This document shows positions 60,105-64,000 of a stretch of 64,000 nt of DNA, piece by piece. The stretch is from NCBI GenBank assembly GCA_964058845.1, contig CAXKVR010000274.1:29834-93833 (forward strand), in the 5' to 3' direction. The stretch is from Carex sylvatica (lineage: Eukaryota; Streptophyta; Magnoliopsida; Poales; Cyperaceae). A program made the translations under genes and the position numbers. Position 1 is the stretch's first letter. Every line of letters starts with the position of its first letter. Under the pieces are notes generated by a model. The model made no database searches. It saw only the letters and a program-made list of their open reading frames with translations, and was not told where the DNA came from.

Positions 60105-63100
60105 ATGGATTTCGTTAGCCGCCACGCGTCTTTTGCTCCGCCACCCGATCCTTCTCCTGCCTCCCCCCGAGCATCCTCAGCTACCTCTACCTTGTCTGAA
60201 GAACCCGAGTACCTCGCTCGCTACATGGTGCTCAAACATTCTTGGCGCGGCCGCTATAAACGCATTCTCTGCCTTGCAGCAACCACCATCATAACCCTGG
60301 ATCCGTCTACCCTGGGCGTCACCAACTCCTACGATGTACTAGCTGGAGACTTCGAGGCTGCAGCCCCTGTGCGTGGGGACGACGTCGCAGCATCAGGGCC
60401 GTTGGAATTCTCATTGAGTGTCAGAACAGACGGGAAAGGCAAGTTTAGAGCTGTCAGATTTTCGTCCCCCTTGAGGGTCGGGATTCTAACTGATTTGCAC
60501 AGGATTAAGTGGGGCCGACTGAGAATTGCCGGCCCTGCCACAGAGTTCTCAGTACTGCATTTGCGGCGTAGAACAGCCGAGTGGGCTCCATATGTAAGTG
60601 TGTATATATTTAACCCTTGTGTTGTTCTAAAGATGGGTTCTTTTTTGTTGTCTGGCGTCTCAAGCAATGTACAGCATTGCTTTCTTATTATATATCTTTG
60701 GTTTTGTTTGTATCTGCAGAAATTGAGAATTACATCAGTTGGTGTTGAACTACTGGACGGGCTATCTGGCGACGTGAGGTGGTGTTTGGACTTTAGAGAC
60801 ATGGATTCACCGGCTGTCATATTATTGGCTGATAGCTTTGGTAAGAGAAGCCAGGAAGGAGGTGGCTTTGTTCTCTGCCCCATTTATGGCCAAAAATGGA
60901 AATCTTTTATGGCAGCATCAGGTGCCACAAATACCGGGATTATTTCTCATCTGGTATGTTCTTACCATTCCCATATGCCTCATCTATCTGTTATCACTGA
61001 CTTTAAAGCTATGTTTGGGTATTGCACTTGCAACTGAAAAATTCAAAGATGGGATAATTTATAGATGCTGGTCATTTTATCAGTACAGTTCCTTTTACTG
61101 GACCTAATCTTTCACTTGGCCCACCCCCCAATGCACACACCAACTCAAACACTCCCCATTTATTTTCTCTTTCTGTTGCTTATGTTGGGGGGAAGTAGCA
61201 GTTCTAGTGGTGCTATATTGCTATTAATTAATTAATTAGTAATATGTGCTTCTATTTATTTTTTTATATTTTTTTTTGCAGACAAACACAGCAAAATCCA
61301 TGGTAGGATTAACTCTTCACATCGACAGATCACAATCAATGACATCATCTGATTTTATTGCCAGGAGGGGTATGTGTATTTCTTAATTACAAGTCAATAA
61401 CATCAGAAAATTACAATAGCAATCTTTTGTTCCTGATTTCCAGTTCAACACCTGCCCTTTCCTGAATTTCACAAATTTGATGCCATTTCAGCAAAAGAGG
61501 CTGTTGGAGCCAATGAGACACCATATGGAGAATGGTCAGTTATAAGACTGCGAACCGCTGCTCATGGTACTGCTCACACTGAAAGCTTGAGCCTGGCTGT
61601 GGGGCCCAAGGGAGGTCTGGGAGAGCATGGTGATTCAGTTTCACGCCAACTTGTTTTAACAAAATTCTCTATTGTCGAAAGACGTCCTGATAACTACGAG
61701 GTTACTAATACTCATCCTACTTAACTTGGATTTTGTTTGGCAATTCTAAACCAAATATGCTACTTTAGTTGGATCTAATGTTTAAAATGTTGTATTTGCA
61801 TCTAGCACCTCCTTTTTATTGTTTTTTGTTCCCAGTTTTTCAACCATGTTACAAAGTTACCTGTCGGGCATAACTCCATTTAAGGTTTGCTTAAGGATAA
61901 AAAGATGCCAAATCCATGAAATACATTGCTCAGATTGAAATATGAGAACAGTTTTTGCTTATTTTTTTAATACCTACGTCATTTTGCAGGCTGTTATTGT
62001 TCGGCCTCTTTCTTCTGTAAATGCTCTTGTTCGATTTGCTGAAGAGCCCCAGATGTTTGCCATTGAGTTCAATGATGGTTCTCCAGTATATGTAAGTTTA
62101 CCTCAAATCAATTACATTGCCTACATAAAAGTCTGTTTCTTCAAATCTCTCAAATCTTGAGATTATGAAAAGAATCTCTCATTTCCACACTTTCTAAAAA
62201 AAAACAATATCCAGGTGTATGCTAGCACATCACGGGACAGTCTGCTCGCTACAGTACGTGATGTGTTGCAAACTGAGCTCCAATGCCCTATCCCAGTCCT
62301 TCCAAGGCTGACCATGCCAGGTCACCGCATAGACCCTCCATGTGGCCGAGCTCACATCCAGATGCCAACCCGTGGAGTAACTGACAGTGAGACTGCCGCA
62401 ATGCATCTCAAACACCTGGGTGCTACTGCAAAAGACACAGTTGCAGAGGGGGGTTCTGTACCTGGCTCACGCGCCAGACTCTGGCGTAGAATCCGAGAAT
62501 TTAATGCATGTATCTCCTACAGTGGTGTTCCTCCCACAATTGAGGTACCAGAAGCAGTACTTATGGCTATAATAACAATGCTTCCTGCAAATGCAGCTAA
62601 CCTCCCTCCGGAGGCCCCACCACTGCCGCCTCCATCCCCCAAGGCAGCAGCTACAATTATAGGTTTCATCTCATGCCTGAGACGGCTGCTCGCCTCAAAA
62701 AATGCAGCTTCTCATGTGATGTCATTCCCTGCGGCAGTCACCCGCATAATGAGCCTACTTAGAAATGGGTCTGAAGGGGTTGCTGCTGAAGCTGCTGGGC
62801 TTGTTGCGATGCTTATTGGAGGCGGTCCTGGTGAGAACACGATGCTGACTGATTCCAAAGGAGAGTGGCATGCTACATTCATGCATACAAAGTCAATGCT
62901 TTTTTCAGAATTAAGCTATGCAACTATTCTAGTTAACAGATTAAGACCGTCTTCTGTTTCTCCTTTACTATCCATGGCGGTTGTTGATGTGCTTGAGGCC
63001 ATGTTATGTGAACCATATGGTGAGACAACTCAGCATACAACTTTTGTGGAATTGTTGCGACAAGTGGCTGGCCTTCGTCGCCAGCTATTTGCACTTTTTG

Positions 63101-64000
63101 GGCACCCAGCTGAGAGTATCCGAGAAACTGTGGCAGTCATTATGCGAACTATTGCAGAGGAGGACGCGATTGCAGCCGAGTCTATGAGAGATGCTGCTTT
63201 AAGAGATGGTGCTTTGTTGAGGCATCTATTGCATGCATTTTTTCTACCAGCTGGTGAGAGACAGAATGTCAGCCGCCAGCTCGTGGCACTGTGGGCTGAC
63301 TCGTACCAGCCAGCCCTTGAGTTGCTGTCACGGATTCTCCCTCCTGGACTTGTTGCATATTTGCACACACGGTCAGATGCCACAGACGATCCAGAGAGTC
63401 AATATGACGAGGCACCTTTGAGTAGAAGGCAGAGGAGGATACTTCAACAGAAGAAACGGGTCCGAGTCAGTAGAGGGGTAACTGCAGCCAATGCACATGA
63501 GCACGGGTTTTCTTCCCAGGTTAATAATAATAATAATTACATTAGCCCAGACAATATCACAAATGTCGAAGAAACTACAATTCCTGGTGATTACATGGGC
63601 CCTCCTGTTCAGGACCCTAATTTTGCAGGTTCCGGGCAGTATGGGTTCTACCCTAATGCTTATCCTGGTACAATTCCAATTACTGACCCACAGTATGCAG
63701 AACCATATGGTATTTATTCTGCAGATAACACAATGCAGTTGGTCGGTACAGAAATTGACAATAATTCAAACCTTGCTGGGTCGATGAGCTCTGATGTTCC
63801 AACCCCGGCTCAAGTTGTGGTTGAGAACACCCCAGTGGGGTCTGGCCGGCTACTTTGCAATTGGCATGAATTTTGGAAGGCATCTGGTTTGGACCACAAC
63901 CGAGCTGATCTGATATGGAACGAACGTACCAGGCAGGAGCTGAGAGAAGCACTGCAAGCCGAGGTACACAATCTAGATGTGGAGAAGGAAAGAACAGAGG
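60105..64000 (+). CDS. GRV2: GRV2/KAM2, plant RME-8-type DnaJ protein (5' part, runs off window)
   Basis: Exons: 60105-60593, 60720-60953, 61282-61369, 61492-61700, 61990-62091 and 62215-64000 (open at the edge). All introns are GT-AG, and phases fit without a break: 374 codons before the last exon and about 595 in it, roughly 970 of an expected ~2500. The start matches the family N-terminus MDFVSRH. Conserved landmarks are EEPEYLARYMVLKHSWRGRY (about residues 33-52), NSYDVLAGDF, VRTDGKGKF, the RFAEEPQMFAIEF block, LPRLTMPGHRIDPPCG near the start of exon 6, and a WHEFWKASGLDHNRADLIWN segment near the window end. The DnaJ domain and armadillo-like repeats lie beyond the window. Arabidopsis GRV2/KAM2 is an endosomal protein needed for vacuolar/endocytic trafficking and shoot gravitropism, and RME-8 is its animal counterpart. 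Intron 1 (126 bp) has no in-frame stop, so its retention would insert 42 residues. Confidence 0.95.

Noticed and set aside
60329..60883. 184-codon minus-strand frame over GRV2 exons 1-2
   Set aside because: It runs antisense across conserved exons and an intron; composition is that of a shadow frame.
1..64000. CRISPR arrays or bacterial operons
   Set aside because: No spaced identical repeats and no polycistronic gene order; all coding evidence is plant nuclear, organellar or transposon.

Overview
The window is nuclear DNA from a flowering plant. It ends in the first ~970 codons of a conserved multi-exon plant gene (GRV2/KAM2, the plant RME-8 DnaJ protein) with normal GT-AG introns. The rest is retrotransposon nests, decayed gene fragments and long stretches with the texture of plant mitochondrial spacer DNA. 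I cannot name the species.

Region by region: 1-24.6 kb and 32.6-38.8 kb are mostly non-coding. Much of this looks organelle-derived: an apparently complete tRNA-Cys(GCA) of bacterial/mitochondrial type (16750-16822), a group-II-intron-like reverse transcriptase fragment, and a mosaic of scraps of Ty3/gypsy, Ty1/copia and Helitron proteins. Broken nuclear-type fragments also occur: a HAK/KUP potassium transporter C-terminus (10.7-11.4 kb) and a PPR protein (21.2-21.8 kb). A solo LTR (family C) with a 5-bp target duplication lies at 4025-5492.

24638-32617 is a young Athila-like Ty3/gypsy insertion (family A) with an open 967-codon gag-protease frame, no RT/RNase H/integrase, a tRNA-Asp primer site and a matching 5-bp target duplication (CTTTC). 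Its two 1816-bp LTRs are in inverted, not direct, orientation. The left copy carries the leader up to and into the primer binding site. Both outer ends are therefore U3 ends, and the two LTR promoters converge on the internal region. This is the most unusual object in the window.

42.2-56.6 kb is a nest. A LINE/gag-like zinc-knuckle fragment is cut by family-B LTR DNA. Coding-free B elements (LTR ~1.46 kb, tRNA-Asp primer sites, internal region homologous to that of family A) are in turn cut by a 5.57-kb family-D LTR insertion (TSD CCGTC). That insertion itself contains a foldback unit, a ~120-bp AT-rich minisatellite and a MULE-type MITE with a 9-bp TSD. A second D copy truncates the right-hand B copy.

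LTR families A, B and C each carry clusters of a family-specific short GC-rich palindrome, and family A also has it inside the gag 3' region. Family B has an additional ACGTT palindrome cluster. 56.6-59.8 kb is gene-poor, and 60105-64000 is GRV2. Splice sites, target duplications, LTR lengths and primer sites were read directly from the sequence. Family names rest on protein motifs I recognise, and no database search was possible.
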